From the NCBI GenBank assembly GCA_963773875.1, contig CAVZCV010000010.1, positions 434,001 through 498,000 of the forward strand: DNA of 64,000 nucleotides, in the 5' to 3' direction. The notes under the pieces are model-generated. The model ran no database searches and was not told the DNA's origin. It saw only the letters and a list, made by a program, of their open reading frames with translations. Source of the DNA: CAVTYH01 sp963773875 (GTDB taxonomy: Bacteria > Planctomycetota > Planctomycetia > Pirellulales > JADZDJ01). This document shows, one piece after another, positions 9,840 to 23,500 of this stretch; the first letter of the stretch is position 1, and every line of letters starts with the position of its first letter. The position numbers and the translations under genes were made by a program.

Positions 9840-10011
9840 TAGGCGACTCCTTATTTGAGCGCTCGCTTCTTCGGACCCTAGGCAGGATGCTAGCGAACGG
9901 CCGTGAGAGGCGGGTTAGCTCTCGCCTAGTTTTCTGCTTGTGCAGAGAATCGTCCCTATCGTAAAGTGCTTCGGTATTTTGGCCCGACGCAATTTCGGGC
10001 CAGCAGGATGC

Positions 10012-10041
10012 GGGCTGAGGACACAGCCTCTTGCTCAGCCC
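10012..10041 (-). terminator. Possible hairpin terminator
   Basis: A perfect 8-bp inverted repeat (GGGCTGAG / CTCAGCCC) with a 14-base loop lies just after the stop codon of the minus-strand methyltransferase. No T-run follows it, so it could equally be a processing or attenuating structure. The rest of 9840-10046 shows nothing recognisable apart from csrA's ribosome site. Confidence 0.3.
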
Positions 10042-10046
10042 AACGG

Positions 10047-10643
10047 TTAGCGCTTCTCAACCAGGCAAGACCAACCCAGAAAGCGCTCGGGGACACCAGG
10101 AGCTTCATCGAACCGGAACTCGTGTAAGTCCAGGATTTGAAACGCTACTCCGAGTTCGTCTCGAATCTGTTCTTCCGTAACCACCGGCGGCCCAGGATCG
10201 TGGGGCTCACGCGCGTTGCCCGCCAGGATCAAGCCGCGGCCACCAGAAGCCAGCTGCCGCGACACGGCTGGAGCGTACTGTTCCGGTGCGTTTCGACGAA
10301 CCGCATGATAACAACCGCGATCGAAAAAGAATGCAAAGGGTCCATTCAGGTCCGGCAAATGAAGCACATCGCCGACCACGAAATGTGCGGTAACCCCGGC
10401 GGTGTGAGCGCGCTCTTCCGCTTGCTCCACGGCCAGCGGAGCCAGGTCTATGCCGGTTACGTCAAAGCCCTGTCGGGCCAACCAGACACTATTGGTTCCC
10501 GTTCCACAGCCTATTTCAAGCGCACGACACGGCTGAATCGGGTTGCGACCTAAAACACGTTGCAGCTCCGACGAGGGCCAGCCTGTGTCCCAAGGCAGAT
10601 TGCCGTCCCGGTAGCGATCGTTCCATTCGATGTGCTCTGTCAT
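10047..10643 (-). CDS. Class I SAM-dependent methyltransferase
   Basis: A protein of about 198 residues, started at the ATG at 10643 (MTEHIEWNDRYRDGNLPWDTGWPSSEL). Motif I is ALEIGCGTGTNSVWLARQGF, motif II VTGIDLAPLAVEQAEERA, followed by VGDVLHLPDLNGPFAFFFDRGCYHAV. The N-terminal pattern and the FDRGCYHAV segment are typical of the thiopurine/TehB-like methyltransferases that act on small molecules such as chalcogen oxyanions or thiols. The substrate cannot be predicted. It appears monocistronic. Confidence 0.8.
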   Translation of the reverse strand: MTEHIEWNDRYRDGNLPWDTGWPSSELQRVLGRNPIQPCRALEIGCGTGTNSVWLARQGFDVTGIDLAPLAVEQAEERAHTAGVTAHFVVGDVLHLPDLNGPFAFFFDRGCYHAVRRNAPEQYAPAVSRQLASGGRGLILAGNAREPHDPGPPVVTEEQIRDELGVAFQILDLHEFRFDEAPGVPERFLGWSCLVEKR

Positions 10644-11026
10644 GGCCATTGCTCAGCGATGCGGTACGACTCAATCAGCTCCCAGAAAAACAGATTGCGG
10701 ACGATACTCAGTATGGACTTGGCGAACGCTTTGTAAACAGCCAGACCGCGGGACTTCGTGCTGGTCGACGCCCCGGCGACCATGGCCGATACCCATTTGC
10801 CAAACGAGAGTGACTCGCCTCGCAAATCTCGCCCTCCGCCCCCACGTCGAGGCGCCCTTGGAGCGGCGCAAATCCGCCTCTGTCGCATCGGCTCCGGCGC
10901 GTCGGCCCGACGCGCGCAAGGTTGCGGACGGAATGGCGTAAGAAGAGTTAACGCGTGCGTCAACTCAGCTCGCTTTCGAAATTTCGAGGAGTTCTCTGCA
11001 CTTTGATTACTGACAGGAGTTTTCAG
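10644..11026. other. Intergenic region with a perfect palindrome
   Basis: No convincing gene is visible in this 380-base stretch. A perfect 9-bp inverted repeat with a one-base centre (GCGCGTCGG C CCGACGCGC) lies at 10897-10915. A minus-strand frame ending at 10640 with the sequence KSILSIVRNLFFWELIESY looks protein-like but has low-complexity basic sequence before it, so I do not call it. Confidence 0.35.
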
Positions 11027-11258
11027 ATGCTGCCGTCGGAAAATTCGATGAGTACAAGACCTGGGGCGAACAGTGGCGACATGCGAACGATTTCTGTCTT
11101 AGCGGCGTGCCGACATCTCGATTCGGCCGCCCGATCTGTCTGACGAGTGCGAAAGGGTCGAATTCATTTTGCCGAACGTGCAAGTCCAAATTCGAATTCT
11201 GCGGCAAATTATCGATTCCCGCTCCAAAAGCAAGCAACGCATCCCACCCAATGGGTAG
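11027..11258 (+). CDS. Possible small protein, two frameshifts
   Basis: An AGGAG ribosome site sits six bases before the ATG at 11027. Reading on with two single-base corrections (near 11042 and 11097) gives about 76 residues with typical soluble-protein composition: KFDEYKTWGEQWRHANDF, then ISIRPPDLSDECERVEF and VQVQIRILRQIIDSRSK before a TAG at 11256-11258. Without the corrections every frame is interrupted. I do not recognise a family. The evidence is the ribosome site and sequence character only, so this may not be a gene. The following 300 bases up to 11566 show nothing beyond the leader of the giant gene. Confidence 0.3.
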
Positions 11259-11566
11259 CTCGTTCACACTTTGCAGGCTTACGAAAGTTGGAAGCTCATA
11301 TCAGAACTGATCGCATACGCGCATCATGGTATTTGCCGGTAAACCCGCGGCGCTAAAAAACGCTGGTAATGTGAAACGCGGTCGATAGAATAGTCGCTTA
11401 CTGGCAATTTTCACTTGGTGTGTTGCCAGCTCAAAAGTTTGATGGGCAATCTTGTCGGCATTTGCGACTGCGCTTCTCGAAGTCTTGTTGGAAGGATGCA
11501 GGGCTAACAACGCTCTGGCGCGACCGCAATTACACATGTTCAGTTCTTACAATCCAACCGCCAACT

Positions 11567-14500
11567 ATGAAAAGACTACGCACCTCGCGCTGCGGCAAAC
11601 GATCTACAGGACATAACAACTCCTTCTCGATAGAAAGTCTTGAACAGCGGATCGTCCTTCAAGGCGATCCGCGCACCCATAAGTTGGCAATCAATATCTC
11701 GCCGGTAAACCAAGCCCCTTTTTTCACCAAGGGCAATGATCCGACAGTGTTGGAGGATAGCGGAGCACAAAAAGTATCGCACTGGGCGACAGGTATTTCG
11801 GCAGGTTCCAAGGATGAACAGAAGCAAACGCTCAAGTTTGTTGTCACATCCGATAACCCAACTTTATTTTCCTCGGCGCCCAGAATCGATTCCGACGGAA
11901 CTTTACGATTTACTCCTGCTCCGAATGTCAATGGATTGGCAAATATCAACGTGCGCCTGATGGACAGCGGCGGCACGGCTAACGGTGGCGTCGATACTTC
12001 CGCGCCTCAAACGTTTGTCATCCATGTCGCTGCCGTAAACGATCGTCCCGCATTTACCAAGGGAAAGGACCAAACTGTTCTTGAAGACAGCGGACCGACG
12101 ACCGTTACCATGTGGGCCAAGAACATTATTCCTGGACCTGCCAACGAATCGTCCCAGCGTGTCAGTTTTTTGATGTCGAGCACCAATGCCGCTCTGTTTT
12201 CTTCGCCGCCGATTATTGCACCCGACGGAACGCTGAGCTTCGTGCCGGCACCAAACGCGAATGGCACGGCAAAGGTCACCGTGCGATTGAAAGACGACGG
12301 CGGTACAGCCAATCACGGCGTCGACACGTCGGATGCGCAGACGTTTACCATCACGGTGAAGCCGGTGAACGATGCGCCGACGTTCGTTAAGGGCCAAGAT
12401 CAAGTTGTGCCAAAGAACATTGGCCTTCAAAAGATTAAGCATTGGGTAACTGGCGTTTCGCCCGGGCCATCGAATGAAAAAAACCAAAAGACAACGTTTC
12501 AAGTTTCGACCGATAGGCCGTCGCTATTTGCGGTGCAACCAGTAATTTCGCCCGAAGGAACCTTGGTTTACATGCCAGCCCATAACGCCACCGGGACGGC
12601 GACGGTGAGCGTTCGCCTAAAAGACACCGGCGGCACGAAAGATGGCGGCCACGACACTTCCGCGCCGCAGACATTCACCATTTCCATCGGCGTGCCGAAC
12701 TCAAACCAGGCGCCGTCGTTCTCCAAAGGTCCCGATCAAAATGTGCTGGAAGACAGCGGGCCATGGACAGTTGCGAATTGGGCGACCAATATCTTCGACA
12801 GGACCGGCGAGCGAATCGAGCCAGACGGTCACCTTTTTAGTAACCGCCGACAAACCGGAGCTGTTTTCGGTGCAACCCGCGATTGCACCAAGTGGCACAT
12901 TAACTTACACGCTTGCGCCAAACGCCAACGGCAGCGCCAGCGTGACTGTACGGTTAATGGATAGCGGCGGCACGGCCAATGGCGGTGTCGATCTTTCGCC
13001 GGCGCAAACGTTCGCCATCAACGTGACAGCGGTGAACGATGCGCCGTCGTTCGTGAAAGGGATCAACCAGCGCGTGAATCCGGCCGATGGCGCTGTCAGC
13101 GTTTCTGGTTGGGCGACAGCAATCTCGCCGGGGCCCAGCGATGAATCGGGGCAAGCTCTCTCATTCATTGCTGAAGCCGACAACACCGATTTGTTCGATG
13201 TGCAACCAAGTATCGCTGCCAATGGCAAACTCACGTTCACGCCGAAAGCAGGCGCTATTGGAACCACGACAGTATCGGTGCGATTGATGGACGATGGCGG
13301 CACGGCCAACGGTGGAATCGATACTTCAGTGGCGCAGCAATTCACTATCAGTCTTTCCCCCGATTTTGAAGGTCCTGTACTCGATGCGGCTTTGCAAAAT
13401 GACACAGCACCGGGGACGACGAATTTCGACGGCGTCACTTCCGACCCGACGATTGCAGGCTCAGTATTTGATTCACAAGGCGTGGCGTCGTTAACCGGAG
13501 CCATCGACAACGGCGCCACCAGTGCAATCGCGATCAATTCCGATGGCACGTTTGTGTTTGTTCCGACGATTGCCCGCGACGGCTCTGCCGAGGGCGGCCA
13601 TGTGGTGCATTTGGTCGCGCTCGATGTGTTCGGCAATGAAACCGATTTCGATGTCCCGTTCACGCTCGATACCATTGCCCCGATTGCCCCGGGGCTGACG
13701 CTTTCGGCCGCATCGGGTGTGGTTGCTTCGCAAACATCGAATGCCGCACGCGTGAATCTGTTCGGCAATACCGATCCGGGTGTGATCGTTACTCTCGTGG
13801 AAACCGGAGCGACGGCGCTCGCTGACGCTGCTGGGCATTTTGAATTCGTCTCGGTGTCACTTAGCCTCGGCGACAATGTTTTTACCACGACCGCTGTCGA
13901 CGCCGCCGGGAATTTGATTCAGACGACGACGACCATTCGCCGCGTCGACAGCTCCGGGCAGTTAGACCCGGTGTTGCTGTGGAATCAAACGTTGCTGCAA
14001 GCCATCCGCACCGATGCCAGCGATCCCACACGGGCTTCGCGCGATATGGCGATGGTGCAATCGGCGGTCTACGACGTGGTCAACGCCATCGAGGGGCAAA
14101 CGGGATATTACGTCACCCTTTCGGCTCCCGCCGGTACATCGTTGGAGGCGGCCATTGCTGGAGCGGCACATGAAGTTCTCGCCTATTTGTTCCCGGCGCA
14201 GCATGAACTGTTTGATTCGGTTCTTCGCACATCGTTAAGCCACGTGCCCGATGGAGCGATCGAAATCGCCAGCGTAAACTTTGGTCGGCAAATTGGCGAT
14301 GACAATCATTTCATTGCGCGCCAACGACGGCTGGGACAATTATGTTCCATATGTTCCGCTCAATGCACCCGGGCATTGGCAAGAAACGGCGCCGATGTAT
14401 GCGCCCGCGCTCGATCCGCAATGGGCCACGATGCAGCCGTGGGTCATGACGTCGCCCGATCAGTTCGCGCCTCCTGGGCCGCCATCGCTCACTAGCCAGG

Positions 14501-17500
14501 AATGGGCCGATGCGTACAACGAAGTGAAGACGTTGGGCCGCTTCGACAGCACGGCGCGCACCGCCGATCAAACTCAGATTCCGCGCTTCTGGGCCGACAA
14601 CGCGGGCACCTCGACGCCGCCGGGGCACTGGAACAATTTGGCGCAGCAAATTGCGATGGCTGAAGGAAACAGCACGGCGGACAACGCACGGCTGTTTGCC
14701 ATGCTCGATATTACTTTGGCCGATGCGGCCATTGTCTCGTTCAATGCGAAGTATAACGACGATTTCTGGCGGCCCATCACGGCGATTCAAAACGCTGACA
14801 CCGATGGCAACGATTTGACGGTTCCCGATCCAACGTGGCAACCTTTTTTGATCACGCCCAATTTCCCCGAGTACGTGTCAGGGCACAGCACGTTCAGCGG
14901 CGCCGCGGCAGCGATCCTCGATGCGGTGTTCGGCAATAACTACTCGTTCACCGCCACTTCCGAAGGACTTGCCGGCGTCACGCGGTCGTTTACCGGCTTC
15001 GATCAAGCGGCCGCCGAGGCGGGCCGCAGCCGAATCTACGCCGGCATCCACTGGGAATTCTCCAACGAAGATGGTCAGGCGGCCGGGCATGCGTTGGCGA
15101 ACTATATTCTGACGACTTTCGACACCACATCGGACACCGTGGCGCCACGCGTATTGATTGACACCGATTCTGGAGCAGCGACGAAAACCAATCCGACGAT
15201 TTCTGGGCACGTGCTGGATAACCTCTCCGGCGTCAGCTCGCTTACCGCGTCTCTCGATGGCGGCACGGCGGTAGGCGTTTCGTTCAACTCGCTTGGTCAA
15301 TTCAGTTTCACTACATCTTTGGGTTTAAACGGCAGTGCCGATGGCGTCCACACGGTGCATGTTGCTGGCGGCCGATGCCGCCGGCAACACAAGCGCACCA
15401 GTTCCGTTTACGTTTACTTTGGATACCGTTGCGCCGATGCTCTACCATCGACTCTCCGGCCAATAACGACAGCCTTTCGGCCGGCGATCAACGTTAACTG
15501 GGACGGTTGATCTGGCTGGATCATCAATCGTGCAATTGAATTACACCTTCATCGGACAACCGACGATGTCGATTGATTTCGATCCACAGACCGGCCAGTT
15601 CAATGCGCCACTGAACCTTGCGAAGCTTTCGCCAGGCGCAACTACGCTTGACAATTTCCACGCGCGACGCCGCCGGCAACAACTCGAGCGTCACGCTCAA
15701 TTTGAATTTGGCTGCCCGCGTGACGTTCAAGATTTCGAGCTTCACTCCGCTGAATGGCGCCAACGATGTCGGAGCAACGTATCGGCCCCAGGTGTTCTTT
15801 TCACGACCTGTGAATCCCGCATCGCTAAATGCGAACAACTTCTACGCCACCGGCCCCGACGGCACGAAGCTGGCGGCCAACATCGTGCCGGCCGGCGATG
15901 GCAGCTTTGCCTGGTTGTTTTTCGCGAATCCGATGCCGGGCGCTTCCCAAATCACAGTTCATCTGGATGGATCGACCATTCAAGCGGCGGCCGACGGCGT
16001 CCCCCTCGACGCCGATGATGACGGTACGGCCGGCGGCACTTTCACGTTCCAATTCAGCACCGTCAGTCTAACGCCACTGATCGGAACATCGCTCTCCGGC
16101 AAAGTGCTGGACGTCGGCCCGGACTTGAAGCCAATGACGTTCGACGATATCCGTGTTGGTCCCGATCAAATCATGCACACGGCGGACGACGTATTTTTGT
16201 TGCCGATTGCAGGCGTCAGGGTATCGATTATCGGCTTGCCAGATGCATTCACCTTCACCGACTCCACCGGCAGTTTCCATTTCGATTCCGTTCCAGCAGG
16301 CGATGTGAAATTGGCGATCGACGGTCGCACGGCCACGAATGCGCCGGCAGGCATTTTCTTTCCGGAAATGGTGATGGATTTGCAGATCGAAGCTGGCCGC
16401 GCCAACACGGTCATGGGGACGATGGGTACCGCTGACGAAAAAGCGGCCAACCGCAATCGGCAGGAAGTCTATTTGCCACGGTTGGAAACCTCGATCCTGC
16501 AAAACGTCAGTAACACCGCGCCAACAAACATTACGGTGAATGCCGACGCCGCCGCGAATCTGACGGCCCAACAGCGCTCGATGTTAACACTGACCGTGCA
16601 GCCAGGCAGTTTGCGCGATCAGAACGGCAATGTCGTCACCGCGGGCCAGGTGGGCATCAGCACCGTTCCGCCCTCGTTGGTTCGCGACATGCTGCCTCCG
16701 GGCTTGTTGCAACACACGTTCGATATCACCGTGCAAGCGCCGGGCATCACTAATTTCGCCACGCCCGCGCCGATGACATTCCCCAACTTGTTCGGCGCCG
16801 CGCCGGGAACGAAGCTCAACTTCCTGTCGTTCGACCACACCACCGGCCGCCTTGTGATTGAAGGCACGGCGACCGTCTCGGCGGATGGGCTCTCCGTTTC
16901 CACCGATCCCGGCACCGGCATCACGCATCCAGGCTGGCATGGACTCACGCCGCAGGGAAGCCCCACATCGCCGGACAAGGACGACGACGGACCGCAGGGC
17001 GACGAACTTTCGTTCAGCATTATTGAAACGCTGGTGCCGGACCTGCCACAGCAGCCACAGCAGCAGGCACTGGCGGCAGCCAAAGCCAACTTGCAGGTGG
17101 CGGGCTTCTCAGACTGGCTGCTGACCGACGACAAACAGCGCGTTCATTTTGAAGCAAGGAATCTCACCGATCGAAACGCGAACATTGGGTCGGACCTGAT
17201 GATAACGATCACGGTCGATCCGGCGACTTCCGGCGCAGTCTTGGACGGCCTTCATACAGAGTCTTTCCTCGTGCATCCTGGAAAGACACAGGCATTTGAC
17301 TTTACGATCAAGGCGCCGGAGATCAAGACGCTGACCAACGACCTGCTTATCGGCGCGAAATACCACGTCGATGTCTTTCAATTGTCGCCGGGCGATGTCA
17401 CAACGAAATTGAATGGATTCGGCGATTACTACGTGTACCGTTACGTCGACGCGATGGACGATAATGCGGGCGATGCAAAGCTAAAATTCGCACCCACGAT

Positions 17501-20500
17501 CAACGACTTGGCCGGCGGCCACGTGCGTACCCGAGAGCTTGAATATCAGGGAGATCCAGACGCACTCCCGACATTGAAGTTTGGATCGTTGACCCATCCG
17601 GAAAACGACGCAAATTTCGACCAACCGCAATTCACTTTCTCGACCGGTCAACCGACGGCGGTACTGACCTTTGATCCCAAAGTCACGAAGGATGACATCA
17701 AAGTAACTCTCAACATCCGGCCGCCCGGTACTGAACGCGATGTCGTCGGAACACGGGAAGACGGTTCAGGATATAGGTTGCAGGCCCTGGGCAGCGGCGT
17801 CGACAAACGGAAGATTTATCTCAACATCCCAGGATTGATCGCTCAGCTCGAGGAGTTCGCCGACGGAATCACCAGGCAGGATATAGTTATCGGATACATT
17901 CTCAAGCCGGGGCAGACCAAACCGACCGGACAATTTGTCTTGAAATATGGCACGGACCCGTCGCAGACCCTGCGATTGGCCGTCGATGCCGATCCGAAAG
18001 AAGTTGAAGACGCGCTTGAGCCGCTTTCTGGCATCGGCTTGGGCAATGTGAAAGTTACGCTAACTGAGGGGTCGTCAACCAAGATTGAGACCGGCGCAAA
18101 ACAAGGGCAGCACTTTCGTTATTCGTCGTTATGAAGTTGCCTTACCTGTCGAACGTAATACCTCTCGCGCGAAAAAAGCTGGCGATCTCGGATCCAATCG
18201 GTAACAGCTATAAAGAAGCAGACGTTGTATACCACATCAACAACGGAAGCTCATCGCTATCAAAAAATGAGCTGGCGTCGATCGATACAGAGCAAGAACG
18301 ACTCGCGGTCGCCAACGAAGTGGAGCGCATTGTACGTACACTTTTTGCGCCGTATTTCGAGAGCGGCGATTTGGATATTTCTTCAGATGGCTCGACGACT
18401 GGAGACAACATCAATTGGACGACGACTACCGCATTGCTTTACGGCGTGACTCCGGGGGGCGGGGTAACTTTCGAATCTCTCAAAGAGCTCGTCAAAAAGC
18501 AGTCGCAATTGAACAAAGCGCAGCAGGCATTTATGCTCGCCGATGCGCAGGCGGCGGCAAAAGCCGGAGGGGTTAAGGTTTTCGTTGACAGTCACTTCCA
18601 ATTTGATTACCCATATTTTGATACCCCCGTTGCGCTCTTTACGCGTGAACTGGCGATGACAGCCGCACACGAGTTGGGTCACAGCCTGGGACTTCCCCAT
18701 AGCGGTTTTGTGACGGAGGACGAGAAGAAGGATGAGATCCAATTGATCATTCTCGAGGGAGGTCAACCGGAAGATTTTTTCAAGCTCATTTTCGCTGGCG
18801 AAGAAACGGAGGCCATTCCGCGCAACGCCTCTAGTTTGGTTGTACAAGAAGCGCTGCGTGCTTTGCCGGAGTTTCGCAAGTACCCAACTGGGCTCATCGT
18901 CACGGGAGGAAACGGCGGACCGTATACCGTTCAGTTCGTCGATCCCAGCGCCAACCTCAAAAATGTTGTGTTGCATGGAGTTGACGTGCCGGAGATTATT
19001 GGCGCGGGCACCGGAACTCTGTTCATTCCGACTGCCACCGAGGTCATCAAGGGTGGTACCACCTACAAAACGGTATTTGACGTTAAACTCAGTCGAGCCA
19101 CGGCCAAGAGTCAAGCCTTACCGACATCGAACTCACTGGCATGGCGGGCAATGCCTTGACGTTTCAGGAAAACATCTCGGGAGCTGGCTTGAGATTCGGT
19201 TTAGGGGAGATCGGACTGCCGCAGATGCAAAAGCATTCATCGGTGAGCTGAACCTGCTTCAGGATGCGAAAAAACTAGGAAAAAATGATAAGAGCGCTCC
19301 ATTTACGCCGGGTGAGCAGGCGTTTGATGACGAGCCGGAGGTTGATGACGGGTTCGATTTCGAAGTGGACAACGGCCCGTTGCTCGCTCTCTTCGACGAC
19401 GGCTCCCAATTAATTCCCCGCGAGGTCGATTTTGGGAAAGCATCGACCGCAAATCCGTCGGTCCGCGGCACTTCAGTCTGCACAACCTGGGTTCGGAAGA
19501 CGCCACGATTCGCAGCGTAACCATCCCCAAAGGTTTCGCGGCGTTTTCCATTCCTGCGATTCCGGTCACCGTCTTAAAACCCGGCGAGTCGCTGAACTTC
19601 GACGTTACGTTCTCGCCCGATTCCCGGATCGACTACTTCGGGGCGCTGTCGATCGACTCGAATGTCGAAGGTTTTACCGGCGAGTTCGATTTGATCGGCG
19701 ATGGTCAGCCGCCAAATAAACCGTCGATCAAAGTCGATTTCTACAACAACTTGCAAGGCTTTCAGGTTGGTCAGCAGACCGGCTATCCTGAAGATTTCCT
19801 CCCCAAAATTACCAATCAGGGCAGTGCCCCGCTCACGATCACGGAAATTCGTGTTGCGGCTGGTCAGGGATCGGATGAATACACCACGAATCATTTGTCC
19901 GCGCCGCTCACGCTCGCTCCCGGCGAATCGACGCACATCGGCGTTCAGTTCCGCCCCAGCAAAGTTGGTCTGCGACCGGCGCCTTCGAGGTCTTAAGCAA
20001 CGATCCGACCACGCCTCTTTTGCGCATCCCCGTCGTCGGCACTGGTGTTCTTACCCACGACCAGTATCAAACATTCGATGGCGTAGATGTGGGAAACGAC
20101 TACGTTGTCGCCAACGCCAATCTCAGTTTCCAGAACAACTTGCCCGAGCTGCGCACCAAGAGCGACGACCAAGGCAACTGGAATCTGTTCTTGCCGGCTC
20201 AAACGGGCGTCCATATCGCCACTTACGATCCGGTCAGCGGCCTCGTCGCACACGGCAGCGGTTTCACCAACGCCGGCGGGACGCCAACCGAATTGAACAC
20301 CGGCAGTTCCGGCCCAGCGTGTCGCGTGACACAGATGGCGACGGTCTGCCGGATGATGTCGAGTTCGCGATCGGCACGAATCCCAATAAGACCGATACCG
20401 ACGGCGACGGCAAAAACGATTTCGCCGAGCTGGATAGCGGATTGAACCCGCTCGACGACCGGCCGCCAGCGGTGGGCGTCGTTTCCGCCCTGGCGACTGC

Positions 20501-23500
20501 AGGCTCCGCCAAAGACGTGAAGTTGGCCGCCGACTTCCGCGATGTGTCGCGCACGCTGGCTTATGTTGCCAGTGGCAACGCCGGCATCACAATCGCCGAT
20601 GTAACCGATTTCAATCAGCCAATCACGATCGCGCAACTCAATTTGCCTGGCACGATCAACAACATCTCGATCGATGTGGACCGCAAACTTCTCGCCGCTG
20701 CCAGCGCGACGGACGGAGTGCACCTGATCGATATCTCGGATCCCTCCAAGCCGGTTCTGCTGCGGACGATTGTGCAGCAAGGTACCGATCCGGTTAAAGC
20801 GGTCGAACTGTACGACGGTCTGGTGTACGTAGGCGTCGGCTCAAAAGTCCGCGCTTTTGATGTTGCTTCCGGCGAACTGAGCGACGAAGTCACGCTTTCC
20901 AATCCGATCGTTCAAGGGATGTCGCGCAGCGGCTCGCGGCTGTATGTCACGACGCGCGATGCCTTCACCAATCAAAACTGGATGCAACTGGTCGACATTA
21001 CGCCGGCCGGACTTACGGCGCTGAGCACCATCACCTTGCCGGCGACGGCAACTGTCGGCGATCCATTCGTTGTGGATAACGTCGCCTGGATTCCTGCCGC
21101 CGACCGCGTGATCACTGTTGATGTCGGAAATCCACAGAACTTGCAGATCATTTCCGGCACGCAAACGCTCCAGCAGGCCATCGTCAACGACATCGACCTC
21201 AATGGTTCCGGACTGGGCATCGTCTCTGGCACTTCGATCGGAATCGGTACTGTCTTCGTACTGCAAACGCCGAATCCGCAAGCCGTGAACCAGGTGTTCA
21301 CGCAATTCAGTTTGCCCGACAGTGGCGAAAACGGTAAAGCCGCCAATGCCGCCGCGCTAGGGGGCGGATTTGCCTACGTGGCCGATGGCATTGCCGGCTT
21401 GCAACTCGTCAATTACATCCAGTTCGATGTCGGCAGCACGCCGCCCAGCATTCTCGTCGACCCGATCACTGGCGACATCGATACGAGCACAAATGGCTTG
21501 CAGATGCTGGAAACCTCCACGCTCACGGTGCCTGCGCATGTCACCGACGACGTGCAGGTCCGCAGCGTCGAGCTGCTGATGAACGGCAAGGTGGTGCGTA
21601 AGGAAGTGACGTATCCCATACGATTTGACAGTCACGCTGCCAAAGATCGCCGATGCGGGCAATCAGGTGACGCTGCAAGTCCGCGCGACCGATACCGGCG
21701 GAAACGTTTCGCTTTCGCAGCCGATCGTCATCGACTTGAAGCCAGATGTCGTGCCGCCGACAATCGCCGCGATCGATCCGCCCGCTGGCAGCACGCAGCC
21801 GCTCTCGCGTCGAAAAGTCAGCATCACGTTCTCCGAGCCGATCGATCGGTCGACGGTCGTGCCGTCAAGCTTTGTACTACATGGTCCAAACGGCGATGTT
21901 ACTCCTGTTTCCGTCGATTTGCGACAACATGATACGCGCAGTAGAAATTCTCTACCCGCCGCTGCTACAGGGTGACTACACGTTCACGATTCACTCCGCG
22001 GCGATCAAGGACCGCGCGGGCAACGCGATCGGTCGGGCGAGCGATCCAACCTCGACATTCAGCATCACGGCCACCACGCGACAGCCGACGATTCGCTGGG
22101 TGAACAACGCCGGTGGTGCGTGGAGCCGACTCCAATAACTGGCGCGACGCGGCGACGAATCAGCCGCGAGTCCCCACAGCCACCGACGACGTACTGATGG
22201 ATGTGCCGACCGATGCGATCATCACGATTAGCTCCGGCACGGTCACCGTGAACAGCATCATTTCGAATGAGCAGTTCCAAATCACCGGCGGCCGCTTGAA
22301 CGTCACCGACACCATTCAGGTGAACAACACGTTCCTCATTAAAGGAACGAATTCAAACGCTCCGGCTACGTTCAGCGGCACGATTTTGAAGGGGACCGGC
22401 GGGCAAGGCGATCACGGTGCAAGGCGAAGACCGACTCGATGCGCGCGACAGTTCAAACCGATATTCTCGTTAATGGGGCCATTACAAACCTACGGCTCGC
22501 CAATGGCCTCGCGCTCAGCGGAACAATGACCTTCTCAGGGAATGGCAGCTCGCTCCTGATCGAAGGAACACAGACGATCTCTTCGGGAACGATCGTATCG
22601 ACAACGCTCATGACCGTCCAGCCCGTGGGAACGAGTACCCTCACGCTCGGTCAGGACGTCACCTTCAAGGCGCAGGTCGTCTTTCAAAATAGTTTCACGA
22701 ATTTTGCCCACAAGTTAAGCCTTATCAATCGCGGAACGATTACGACTCCCGGCATCGCGAGGGGGGACGGCGCATTTACGCGCACCGAATCGTTTACGAA
22801 CTTCGGGGTCATGACGAACCAGCCTGGCGGACAATTCTCGATCGAAGACAAGACGTTCCTGAACGCGGCGACGGGGCGGATCACGATTTCGGAGGCAGCC
22901 TTCTTAAATCTGTTTCAGGCAAGGTTTGGTAGTAACTCGACGACATCGGTCACCAATGCCGGAACAATCGAGCTTCATAACACTACCGCGCAATTCATGA
23001 CGCGCACCGATGGCGTGGGGCAAACCTGGTCGAATACCGGCAACATCCTCGTCGACAAATCAGTCTTGGGCCTGTACGGCACGTTTACCAGCGACTCGCT
23101 GACAAATGTGCAGAATACGGGACTCATTGGGATTAACGGCGTGATGGATAACGTCGGACGCAGCTTCACGTTCACAACCGGTTTAGGCCTCATTGGCCTT
23201 GGATTCGGACGCATCAAAGGCGGTACGCTGAACATGTCGGGGCCGGGCGCTCGTTTGGAATTCGCTGGCACTTCTGGAGGCACTCTGGACGGAGTAACCA
23301 TCAATGGCGACATCGCGCTCGGCCCGCCGCTAGCAACCTTTCAGAACCCCAACCCCAGCATGTTTTCGGCACAAGTCACCGTTCAGAATGGCCTGACGCT
23401 GAACGGCACTTTCACGCTCTACAATAATAGCGATTTCGCCGGCACCACGGAGTTGGTGACTTTCAGTGGAGGTCCACAGACGGTTTCCGGCAATGGCACG

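Noticed and set aside
10640..10963. 107-residue minus-strand frame before the methyltransferase
   Set aside because: Only the last 35 residues look protein-like; the remainder is Arg/Ala/Pro-rich and no ribosome site or family was found.
18131..18134. Natural ATGA gene overlap inside the giant gene
   Set aside because: It resembles true operon overlaps, but the upstream end lies in mid-domain without a terminal signal and the downstream part lacks a signal peptide; I treat it as one more frameshift, with some uncertainty.
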